Assembly: GCA_046086225.1 (NCBI GenBank)
Contig: JBJSXF010000035.1
Location: 1 to 12,102, forward strand
From: JBJSXF01 sp046086225
Lineage (GTDB): Bacteria; Actinomycetota; Acidimicrobiia; IMCC26256; PALSA-610
Reading direction: 5' to 3'
DNA: 12,102 nt
The notes under the pieces are model-generated. The model ran no database searches and was not told the DNA's origin. It worked only from the letters and a program-made list of their open reading frames with translations. How positions within the stretch are numbered: the first letter of the stretch is position 1; the number at the start of each line of letters is the position of its first letter. This document shows positions 6,366 to 12,102 of this stretch, piece by piece. A program made the translations under genes and the position numbers.

Positions 6366-8653
6366 GCGTCACCGAGCCGACGCACCGGCTCCTCGGCATG
6401 ACCGACGAGGAGTACGAGGCGGTGGTCGCCGAGCTCGGGCGGGAGCCCACCGACGTCGAGCTGGCCATGTACTCGGTGATGTGGTCGGAGCACTGTTCCT
6501 ACAAGTCGTCGCGGGTGCACCTCGGGCGCTTCCCCACCGAGGCGCCGTGGGTGCTCGTCGGTCCGGGCGAGGGGGCCGGGGTCATCGACATCGGCGACGG
6601 GCTCGCGGTCGCGGTGCGGATCGAGAGCCACAACCACCCGTCGGCGGTCGAGCCCTACCAGGGTGCGGCCACCGGCGTGGGCGGCATCATCCGCGACGTG
6701 TTCTCCATGGGCGCCCGGCCGATCGCCCTGCTCGACTCGCTGCGCTTCGGCAACCTCGACGACGCCCGCACCCGCTACCTCGTCGAGGGTGTGGTGTCGG
6801 GCATCTCGGGCTACGGCAACGCGGTGGGGGTGCCCACGGTCGGCGGCGAAGTGGTGTTCGACGACACCTACCGCGGCAATCCGCTCGTCAACGTCATGTG
6901 CCTCGGACTGCTCGAAGCCGACCGGCTGGTGCTGGCCCGGGCCGAGGGCGAGGGCAACCTGGCTGTGCTCCTCGGTTCCGCCACCGGACGCGACGGCATC
7001 GGCGGGGCGAGCGTTCTCGCCTCGGCGAGCTTCGCCGAGGGTGACGAGGCCAAGCGGCCGGCCGTGCAGGTCGGCGATCCGTTCGAGGAGAAGCGGCTCA
7101 TCGAGGCCTGCCTCGAGCTCATCGGCTCGGGTCTCGCCGTGGGTGTGCAGGACCTCGGTGCCGCGGGCCTCTCGTGCGCGGCATCGGAGACGGCGGCCAA
7201 GGCCGGCGCAGGCATGGACGTCGACATCGCGCGCGTCGCCCGCCGCGAGCCGGGCATGAACGGCGTCGAGGTGATGACCTCCGAGAGCCAGGAGCGCATG
7301 CTCGCGATCGTCGAGCCCGAGCGGCTCGACGCGGTGCTCGCGCTCGCTCGTCGGTGGGAGGTGCGGGCCACCGTCGTGGGTCGGGTCACCGACACCGGAC
7401 GCTTTCGGGTCTACAACGGCCTGTTCGACGCGGTCGGAGTGCCCGGTGCCGCGCCCGCGGCTCCGGTGGGCGACACCCCGACGATCGCGTCGGCCGACGC
7501 GCCGCTGCTCGCCGACGTGCCGGTGGGCAGCCTCGGCGACGGTCCGCTGCTCCACCGCCCGCTCGCCCGTCCGACTGACCTCGATGCGGTGCAGGCCGAC
7601 GACCCACGGCCGCACCTGGCCGCGCGCTTCCCGGCGGGCACCGACCTCGGCCCCGAGCTCCTCGGCCTGCTCGCGGCGCCGACGATCGCCGACAAGACGT
7701 GGGTGTCGCGCCAGTACGACCACCAGCTCTTCCTCAACACGGTGGCCGGGCCGGGCAGCGACGCGGCCGTGCTGCGGGTGAAGGGCACGGCCAAGGCCCT
7801 CGCCCTCACCGCCGACGGCAAGGGCCGCTTCTGCCGGCTCGACCCTCGCACCGGCGGTCGGCTCGCCGTGCTCGAGGCGGCCCGCAACGTGGCCTGCACC
7901 GGCGCCCGGCCGCTCGCCCTCGTCAACTGCCTCAACTTCGGCAACCCCGAGCGGCCCGGCGTGATGTGGCAGTTCTCCGAGGTGGTCGATGGCGCGAGCG
8001 AGGCGTGCGCGGCGCTCGGCATCCCCGTCATCGGCGGCAACGTGAGCTTCTACAACGCCTCGGGCGAGGCCGACATCGACCCCACTCCCGTGATGGGCGT
8101 CGTCGGCCTCATCGACGACCTGCGCGAGCGCCCGCCCGGCGCCGTGCTCCACGCGGGCGACGACATCCTCGTGCTCGGGGCCTTGAGGGCCGATCTCGGC
8201 GGGAGCGAGTGGGCGGTGCGCAACGGCTGCACCGGTGGCCTCCCGCCGCAGGCCGATCTCGACGCGGCCCGGGCGATCCACGAGTTCGTAGCCGCGCTCG
8301 TACGCGAGTCGCTCGTGACGGGCGTGCACGACGTGAGCGACGGGGGTGTCGCCGTCGCCCTGGCCGAGATGGCGATCGCGGGCGGGGTCGGGGCGCGGGT
8401 GGCCCTCGCCGCCGCCGATCTCACCCCGGCCGAGGCCTGCTTCGCCGAGCCCGCATCGGTCGTGATCGTGGCGATCGACCCCGCCCGCACCGACGACCTC
8501 GTCGTGCGGGCCGACGCGGCCGGGGTGCCGGTGCTGCGGGCGGGTGCGGCGGGCGGTGACCGCCTGGTGATCGAGGGTGCGTGCGATGTGGCGCTCGCTG
8601 ACGCCGAGGCGGCGTGGCGGGGCGGCGTCCCCGCCGGTCTGCGCCTCGGCTGA
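6362..8653 (+). CDS. purL: FGAM synthase large (synthetase) subunit PurL
   Basis: ATP-dependent amidation of FGAR to FGAM using ammonia from PurQ. 763 residues, the small bacterial PurL that needs PurS and PurQ, not the roughly 1300-residue proteobacterial fusion. Seen: SEHCSYKSSR (42-51) with the active-site His44, RIESHNHPS (86-94), GAATGVGGIIRD (101-112), VQDLGAAGLS (262-271), and in the second AIRS-like half FGNPE, GGNVSFYN and HDVSDGG (656-662). The two-fold internal repeat of PurM-like domains is evident. The start is GTG 6362, overlapping the purQ stop; no Shine-Dalgarno is seen, so coupling to purQ is likely. It is the last gene of the first plus-strand run; a GC-rich hairpin and a convergent cysC follow. 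Confidence 0.97.
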   Translation: MSVTEPTHRLLGMTDEEYEAVVAELGREPTDVELAMYSVMWSEHCSYKSSRVHLGRFPTEAPWVLVGPGEGAGVIDIGDGLAVAVRIESHNHPSAVEPYQGAATGVGGIIRDVFSMGARPIALLDSLRFGNLDDARTRYLVEGVVSGISGYGNAVGVPTVGGEVVFDDTYRGNPLVNVMCLGLLEADRLVLARAEGEGNLAVLLGSATGRDGIGGASVLASASFAEGDEAKRPAVQVGDPFEEKRLIEACLELIGSGLAVGVQDLGAAGLSCAASETAAKAGAGMDVDIARVARREPGMNGVEVMTSESQERMLAIVEPERLDAVLALARRWEVRATVVGRVTDTGRFRVYNGLFDAVGVPGAAPAAPVGDTPTIASADAPLLADVPVGSLGDGPLLHRPLARPTDLDAVQADDPRPHLAARFPAGTDLGPELLGLLAAPTIADKTWVSRQYDHQLFLNTVAGPGSDAAVLRVKGTAKALALTADGKGRFCRLDPRTGGRLAVLEAARNVACTGARPLALVNCLNFGNPERPGVMWQFSEVVDGASEACAALGIPVIGGNVSFYNASGEADIDPTPVMGVVGLIDDLRERPPGAVLHAGDDILVLGALRADLGGSEWAVRNGCTGGLPPQADLDAARAIHEFVAALVRESLVTGVHDVSDGGVAVALAEMAIAGGVGARVALAAADLTPAEACFAEPASVVIVAIDPARTDDLVVRADAAGVPVLRAGAAGGDRLVIEGACDVALADAEAAWRGGVPAGLRLG

Positions 8654-8671
8654 CCGGCGCCCGCGTCGTCG

Positions 8672-8720
8672 CCGAACCGGCTGGGTGGCACCCGGGGAGC
8701 CGGGCGCCCGACGGGTTCGG
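8672..8720. terminator. GC-rich hairpin between convergent purL and cysC
   Basis: The 67 bp convergent gap holds an imperfect inverted repeat. The outer arms are CCGAA (8672-8676) and TTCGG (8716-8720). Inside, CCGGCT (8677-8682) pairs with AGCCGG (8698-8703), and GGGT (8683-8686) with ACCC (8690-8693) around a GGC loop. A perfect palindrome CGGGCGCCCG (8701-8710) overlaps it. There is no T tract on either side, so it would be a non-canonical terminator, able to act on both genes. Confidence 0.45.
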
Positions 8721-9254
8721 TCAGGCCAGCCCGTGCGCGGCGAGCCAGTCGACGACCTCGGCCGCGGACTCGGCCGGGGTGCGGCCGGCGGTCTCGACCC
8801 GCAGCTCGGGGTCGAGCGGCGGCTCGTAGGGGTCGGAGATGCCGGTGAACTCGGGGATCTCCCCGGCCCGGGCCCGGGCGTAGAGGCCCTTCACGTCGCG
8901 CGCCTCGCACTCGTCGAGCGTCGTGGCGACGTGGATCTCCACGAACCCGTCGATCCAGCCCCGCACCTCGTCGCGACCCGCCCGGTACGGAGAGATTGCC
9001 GCGGTGACGGCGACGACCCCGTTGCGGGCGAGCACCGATGCGACCCAGCCGATGCGGCGGATGTTCTCGTCTCGGTCCTCCTTGGAGAATCCGAGCCCCT
9101 TGGAGAGGTGCTCGCGGACCTCGTCGCCGTCGAGGAGCTCGACCCGGCGGCCTCGTTCGCGCAACGTGGCGACGACGATCTCGGCGATCGTGCTCTTGCC
9201 CGCACCCGAGAAGCCGGTGAACCAGAGGCAGCAGCCGGGGAGATCGTCGGTCAT
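8721..9254 (-). CDS. cysC: Adenylylsulfate (APS) kinase CysC
   Basis: Phosphorylates APS with ATP to PAPS, the activated sulfate used in sulfate reduction or sulfation. 177 residues, a stand-alone kinase of normal size, not fused to ATP sulfurylase here. Seen: P-loop GFSGAGKST (14-22), the substrate-binding DGDEVREHLSKGLGFSKEDR (42-61), NIRRIG (64-69), ISPYR (87-91) with the serine used as a phosphoserine in some homologues, and the lid region KGLYARARAGEIPEFTGI. The frame is open far upstream to 10115, but that part lies opposite purF. The ATG at 9254 gives the expected N-terminus WFTGFSGAGKS. It lies opposite to the purine genes and splits purL from purF. No Shine-Dalgarno is seen. Confidence 0.95.
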   Translation of the reverse strand: MTDDLPGCCLWFTGFSGAGKSTIAEIVVATLRERGRRVELLDGDEVREHLSKGLGFSKEDRDENIRRIGWVASVLARNGVVAVTAAISPYRAGRDEVRGWIDGFVEIHVATTLDECEARDVKGLYARARAGEIPEFTGISDPYEPPLDPELRVETAGRTPAESAAEVVDWLAAHGLA

Positions 9255-9261
9255 CGGCGTC

Positions 9262-9267
9262 AGGTTA
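9262..9267 (-). promoter_or_regulatory. Candidate -10 hexamer for a leaderless cysC transcript
   Basis: On the minus strand TAACCT (in CCGTAACCTGACG) ends 7 nt before the cysC ATG, which would put the transcript start on the start codon. No ribosome binding site lies between. GTAACCT is identical to the heptamer upstream of purA. Confidence 0.45.
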
Positions 9268-9276
9268 CGGAAGCCC

Positions 9277-9283
9277 GGGAGGG
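9277..9283 (+). promoter_or_regulatory. Probable ribosome binding site of purF
   Basis: GGGAGGG, 10 nt before ATG 9294. It is a good match to the 16S rRNA tail at a slightly long spacing, and favours ATG 9294 as the purF start provided transcription begins upstream of it. Confidence 0.5.
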
Positions 9284-9286
9284 TCG

Positions 9287-9295
9287 TGCGATAAT
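9287..9295 (+). promoter_or_regulatory. Possible extended -10 element at the purF start
   Basis: TGCGATAAT resembles an extended -10 (TGN followed by GATAAT, one mismatch to TATAAT). It overlaps the purF ATG. If used, transcripts would begin near 9302-9303, exactly at an in-frame TTG (9303), and could not use ATG 9294. It may be coincidence; the region competes with the ribosome binding site interpretation. Confidence 0.25.
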
Positions 9296-10760
9296 GACCG
9301 CCTTGGACGCCGAGCTCTCCGGTCCGCGCGACGCCTGCGGGGTCTTCGGCGCGTACGCGCCCGGACAGAGCGTCGCCCACCTCTCGTACCTCGGCCTCTA
9401 CGCGCTGCAGCACCGCGGCCAGGAGTCGGCCGGCATCGCGGTGAGTGACGGCGAGGCCATCACCGTGGTGAAGGACATGGGTCTGGTCACCCAGGTGTTC
9501 GACGAGCGCCGGCTCGCCCCGCTCGAGGGGCACCTCGCGATCGGCCACGTGCGCTACTCGACGACCGGCTCGAGCACGTGGCGCAACGCCCAGCCCGTCT
9601 ACCGCGGCGTCGCCGACGTCGGGTTCGCGCTCGGTCACAACGGCAACCTGACCAACACCGAAGCGCTGGCCGAGGATCTCGGCATGCTCCCGGGCGTGCT
9701 CACCTCCGACAGCGAGCTCATCGGCGAGCTCCTCGCCCGGGCGTACGGATCGTCGTTGCGCTCCGACGGCCGCGATCTCGAGCACGCGCTCGAGCAGGTG
9801 CTGCCCACCCTCGACGGGGCCTTCTCCCTCGTGCTCATGGACGAAGCGCACCTCTTCGGCGTGCGCGACCGCCACGGCATTCGTCCGCTCGTGCTCGGCA
9901 AGCATGAAGGCGGCTGGGTGCTCGCGAGCGAGACCGCCGCGCTCGACATCTCCGGCGCGCACTACGTGCGTGATGTCGAACCTGGCGAGATGGTGGCGAT
10001 CGACGCCAACGGCGTGCGCTCGATCCGCTTCGCCGAGCCCGACCCGAAGCTGTGCATCTTCGAGTTCGTCTACATCGCCCGACCCGACACCCAGCTCTAC
10101 GGGCAGGGTGTGCACGCGGTGCGGCGCCGACTCGGCGAGGAGCTCGCCCGGCAGGCGCCGGCCGTCGCCGACATGGTGATGCCGGTGCCGGAATCAGGCG
10201 TCCCGTCGGCCCAGGGTTTCGCGGCGGCTTCGGGCATCCCGTACGGCGATGGCTTCGTGAAGAACCGCTACGTCGGGCGCACGTTCATCCAGCCGAACCA
10301 GAAGCAGCGCGGTACCGGCGTGCGGCTGAAGCTCAACCCCTTGCGCGACAACATCCGGGGCAAGCGCCTCGTGGTGGTCGACGACTCGATCGTGCGGGGC
10401 ACGACCACGCGTCAGATCATCGCCCTGCTGCGCGAGGCGGGTGCGACCGAGGTGCACTTCCGGGTCAGTTCGCCGCCGTACCGGTGGCCGTGCTTCTACG
10501 GGCTCGACACGGGCAAGCGCTCCGATCTCCTCGCGGCCGACATGTCGGTCGGCGAGGTGGCCGACTACCTCGGGGTCGATTCGCTTGCGTACCTCGACGT
10601 CGAGCGGCTCGTCTCGGCCACCGGATCGCCGCCCGAGTCTTTCTGCACGGCGTGCTTCACCGGCGACTATCCGGTGCCGGTGCCCGACCACGATACGAAG
10701 CACGCGCTCGAGGCGGCGGCGGATGCGCCGCGTCTGCCCGGGGCCGTCGAGCTCACATGA
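9294..10760 (+). CDS. purF: Amidophosphoribosyltransferase (glutamine PRPP amidotransferase) PurF
   Basis: Committed first step of purine synthesis: PRPP + glutamine to 5-phosphoribosylamine; in this family usually feedback-inhibited by purine nucleotides. 488 residues from ATG 9294. Seen: the Ntn-hydrolase motif ACGVFG with Cys15, so a 14-residue propeptide must be removed to expose the N-terminal nucleophile; LQHRGQESAGI; GHNGNLTN; and the PRPP-binding VVVDDSIVRGTT (360-371). Cys254, Cys400, Cys451 and Cys454 match the spacing of the four 4Fe-4S ligands of B. subtilis PurF, so this is the iron-sulfur, oxygen-sensitive type. The frame runs back to 8577, but that part lies opposite cysC. An in-frame TTG at 9303 is a possible alternative start that keeps Cys15. 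It overlaps purM by ATGA. Confidence 0.96.
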   Translation: MTALDAELSGPRDACGVFGAYAPGQSVAHLSYLGLYALQHRGQESAGIAVSDGEAITVVKDMGLVTQVFDERRLAPLEGHLAIGHVRYSTTGSSTWRNAQPVYRGVADVGFALGHNGNLTNTEALAEDLGMLPGVLTSDSELIGELLARAYGSSLRSDGRDLEHALEQVLPTLDGAFSLVLMDEAHLFGVRDRHGIRPLVLGKHEGGWVLASETAALDISGAHYVRDVEPGEMVAIDANGVRSIRFAEPDPKLCIFEFVYIARPDTQLYGQGVHAVRRRLGEELARQAPAVADMVMPVPESGVPSAQGFAAASGIPYGDGFVKNRYVGRTFIQPNQKQRGTGVRLKLNPLRDNIRGKRLVVVDDSIVRGTTTRQIIALLREAGATEVHFRVSSPPYRWPCFYGLDTGKRSDLLAADMSVGEVADYLGVDSLAYLDVERLVSATGSPPESFCTACFTGDYPVPVPDHDTKHALEAAADAPRLPGAVELT

Positions 10761-11833
10761 GCCGTCACCGTTCGGGACGCGACGACCGCGACGGACTCAC
10801 CTATCGGGCGGCGGGGGTCGACATCGCCGAGGGCGAGCGGGCGGTCGAGCTCATCAAGGCGCACGTGCGGTCGACGTTCCGCCCCGGGGTGATCGGCGAC
10901 CTCGGTGGCTTCGGCGGGGTGTTCGATCTCGACTGGAAGCGCTACCGCGAGCCGGTGCTCGTCTCCTCCACCGACGGGGTCGGCACCAAGTCGCTCATCG
11001 CCCGACTCGCGAGCCAGCGTTCGACCATCGGCATCGATTGCGTGGCGATGTCGGTTGACGACATCGCGGCGCTCGGCGCCGAGCCACTGTTCTTCCTCGA
11101 CTACATCTCGATCGGCAAGCTCGTAGCCGAGGAGATGGACGAGCTCGTCGGTGGCGTGGCCGAGGGCTGCCGACTGGCGCACTGTGCGCTCCTCGGCGGT
11201 GAGATGTCGGAGCATCCGGGCGTGATGGAGCCGGGCGAGTTCGATCTCGTCGGCTTCGCAGTCGGGGTCGTCGAGCGGGCTGCGGCCCTGCCGCGTGGAG
11301 TGGCCCCGGGCGACCGTGTCGTCGGCTTCGCGAGCCCGGGTCTCCGCTGCAACGGCTACTCGTTGGCTCGGGCGGCGCTCCTCGAACGGGCGGGACGCGA
11401 CCTCGCCGGTCCGGCCTGGCCGGGTGCCCACCATTCGCTCGCCGACGAGCTGCTCACGCCGAGCGTGATCTATGCCCCGGCGATGCTCGAGCTCGCTCGC
11501 AAGGTCCGGGTGCACGCCTTCGCCCACGTCACCGGGGGTGGCATTCCCGACAACCTGGCCCGGGTCCTGCCCGATACCTGCGATGCGGTCGTGCACCGCG
11601 GGCGGTGGGAGGAGCCTCGGATCTTCGCCGAGGTCCAGCGGGCGGGGGATGTCGCGGACGTGGAGATGGAGGCGGTCTGCAACCTGGGCCTCGGGATGCT
11701 CGCCGTCGTGCCCGGGTCCGAGGCCGAGCGGGCTGTCGACGTCGTGCGGGGGACCGGCCACGACGCCTGGATCGTCGGCGAGGTGGTGGCGGGCCGGGGT
11801 CGGGCGCACGTCGAGGCCGCGGGCGCGGTATAG
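10757..11833 (+). CDS. purM: AIR synthetase (phosphoribosylformylglycinamidine cyclo-ligase) PurM
   Basis: Closes the imidazole ring: FGAM + ATP to AIR, directly after the PurSQL step. 358 residues from ATG 10757, which overlaps the purF stop (ATGA). Seen: YRAAGVDI (16-23), GGFGGVFDL (50-58), STDGVGTK (71-78), GAEPLFFLDY (107-116), LLGGEMSEHPG (145-155), GLRCNGYSL (205-213) and HVTGGGIPDNLAR (257-269). Where many PurM proteins have VND and GGETAEMPG, this one has VDD and GGEMSEHPG; I recall VDD and an EHPG ending in other actinobacteria, so these look lineage-typical. The frame is open upstream to 10052 inside purF, without PurM similarity there. A candidate -10 for the next gene overlaps its TAG stop. 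Confidence 0.96.
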   Translation: MSRHRSGRDDRDGLTYRAAGVDIAEGERAVELIKAHVRSTFRPGVIGDLGGFGGVFDLDWKRYREPVLVSSTDGVGTKSLIARLASQRSTIGIDCVAMSVDDIAALGAEPLFFLDYISIGKLVAEEMDELVGGVAEGCRLAHCALLGGEMSEHPGVMEPGEFDLVGFAVGVVERAAALPRGVAPGDRVVGFASPGLRCNGYSLARAALLERAGRDLAGPAWPGAHHSLADELLTPSVIYAPAMLELARKVRVHAFAHVTGGGIPDNLARVLPDTCDAVVHRGRWEEPRIFAEVQRAGDVADVEMEAVCNLGLGMLAVVPGSEAERAVDVVRGTGHDAWIVGEVVAGRGRAHVEAAGAV

Positions 11834-11834
11834 T
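11829..11834 (+). promoter_or_regulatory. Candidate -10 hexamer for the bldC-like gene
   Basis: TATAGT, one mismatch to TATAAT, sitting on the last codon and stop of purM. A start near 11841 would give a leader of about 98 nt before the TTG start at 11939. No -35 match is evident. AT-rich hexamers are rare in this sequence, which raises its weight. Confidence 0.4.
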
Positions 11835-11938
11835 CCGATCGACCTAGACAGGACCCGCCGAACGACCCTTCCCGACCTCCTGATCGGTTCGGTCGAGAAA
11901 AGCGGGACCTCCGCTCACGGCCCCGGGGGAGGCGCCGC
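11835..11938 (+). other. Gap between purM and the bldC-like gene, possibly a structured leader
   Basis: No coding potential is seen here: the bldC frame is open back to the purM stop but holds no ATG, GTG or TTG before 11939. It contains short complementary segments that cannot all pair at once: CCGATC (11835-11840) with GATCGG (11882-11887), and CCGAAC (11858-11863) with GTTCGG (11887-11892). It also has two CCTCC copies (11876-11880, 11908-11912), each complementary to the GGAGG ribosome binding site. Whether these form a terminator, a translational control or nothing is unknown. Confidence 0.35.
11925..11932 (+). promoter_or_regulatory. Ribosome binding site deciding the TTG start of the bldC-like gene
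   Basis: GGGGGAGG, the strongest Shine-Dalgarno in the window, 6 nt before TTG 11939. No other start codon in this frame exists between the purM stop and 11939, so this site fixes the start. Confidence 0.7.
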
Positions 11939-12102
11939 TTGGGCACTGCAGACGACGAGCACCTCCTCGCACCGGGTGAGGTCGCCGCGATCTTCGGGGT
12001 GAACCCCAAGACGGTGACCCGCTGGGAGCGAGTGGGGAAGCTGGAAGCGATCCGCACGCTCGGTGGCCACCGTCGGTTCCGCTCGGGTGACGTCGACCGG
12101 CT
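11939..12102 (+). CDS. bldC: BldC-like MerR-type winged-helix DNA-binding protein, N-terminal part (runs off the right edge)
   Basis: Small DNA-binding regulator. The visible 54 codons begin MGTADDEHLLAPGEVAAIFG and contain a helix-turn-helix (APGEVAAIFGVNPKTVTRW, about residues 11-29) and the wing region IRTLGGHRRFRSGDVDRL (38-55). PKTVTRW and IRTLGGHRR match Streptomyces BldC, a roughly 68-residue protein holding only a MerR-like DNA-binding domain that controls the timing of development. The C-terminus is outside the window, so a longer MerR-type protein cannot be excluded. The start is TTG, chosen by its ribosome binding site. As I recall, bldC also lies shortly downstream of purF-purM in Streptomyces, which supports the assignment. 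Its role in this organism is unknown. Confidence 0.85.
   Translation, partial: MGTADDEHLLAPGEVAAIFGVNPKTVTRWERVGKLEAIRTLGGHRRFRSGDVDR

Noticed and set aside
6179..8329. Very long minus-strand open frame opposite purL
   Set aside because: It is the antisense shadow of purL, with biased composition and no recognisable motif. No start context or promoter supports it.
8672..8720. CCGAAC/GTTCGG inverted pairs as PurR PurBox-like operators (also 11858-11892)
   Set aside because: The B. subtilis PurBox is a pair with an AT-rich flank and about 16-17 nt spacing, upstream of pur operons. Here one pair is at the end of purL and the other has 23 nt spacing after purM, and CCGAAC occurs several times inside genes as well.
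9255..10115. A 287-residue N-terminal extension of CysC
   Set aside because: The frame is open upstream, but this part is antisense to purF and unlike any APS kinase partner domain. The normal CysC N-terminus starts at 9254.
1..12102. CRISPR arrays, tRNA or rRNA genes, insertion sequences, phage or defence genes
   Set aside because: Scanned for regular repeats, tRNA-like cloverleaf ends, transposase motifs and terminal repeats. None was seen; the coding density is explained by housekeeping genes.

Overview
This is a GC-rich (clearly above 65%) bacterial chromosomal segment. Nearly all of it is a de novo purine nucleotide biosynthesis cluster. The codon use (third positions almost all G/C), the three-subunit FGAM synthase (PurS/PurQ/PurL), the iron-sulfur type PurF with a propeptide, and a BldC-type regulator just after purM all point to an actinobacterium (Actinomycetota). 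An Acidimicrobiia-like lineage is my best guess, but the sequence alone does not settle it.

Layout. At the left edge (1-524, minus strand) is the N-terminal part of a type B carboxylesterase, divergent from the cluster across an 83 bp gap. From 608 to 8653, seven genes run on the plus strand: purA, purD, purB, purC, purS, purQ, purL. Most are separated by under 15 bp or overlap by 4 bp; the only larger gap is 43 bp between purC and purS. From 8721 to 9254 a minus-strand cysC (APS kinase) interrupts the run. It converges on purL across a GC-rich hairpin and diverges from purF with only 39 bp between start codons. From 9294 to 11833 purF and purM follow on the plus strand with an ATGA overlap. 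The right edge holds a 105 bp gap and the start of a bldC-like gene (from 11939, cut off by the window).

How the genes work together. PurF makes phosphoribosylamine from PRPP and glutamine. PurD adds glycine to give GAR. The formylation step (PurN or PurT) is not in the window. PurS, PurQ and PurL convert FGAR to FGAM, and PurM closes the ring to AIR. The carboxylation step (PurE, usually with PurK) is not here. PurC makes SAICAR and PurB removes fumarate. PurH is not here. PurA followed again by PurB converts IMP to AMP. CysC uses ATP to make PAPS and belongs to sulfate activation.

I see no tRNA, rRNA, CRISPR array, insertion sequence or phage gene, and no clearly undescribed multi-gene system. 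The best leads are regulatory: several start codons (purS, cysC, the esterase) have no Shine-Dalgarno but carry a TANNNT -10 hexamer 7-9 nt upstream, as in leaderless transcripts; cysC and purF appear to have back-to-back, interlocking promoters; and the bldC-like gene has a TTG start behind a possibly structured leader. One protein oddity is a Lys-to-Trp change at position 18 in the PurA phosphate loop.
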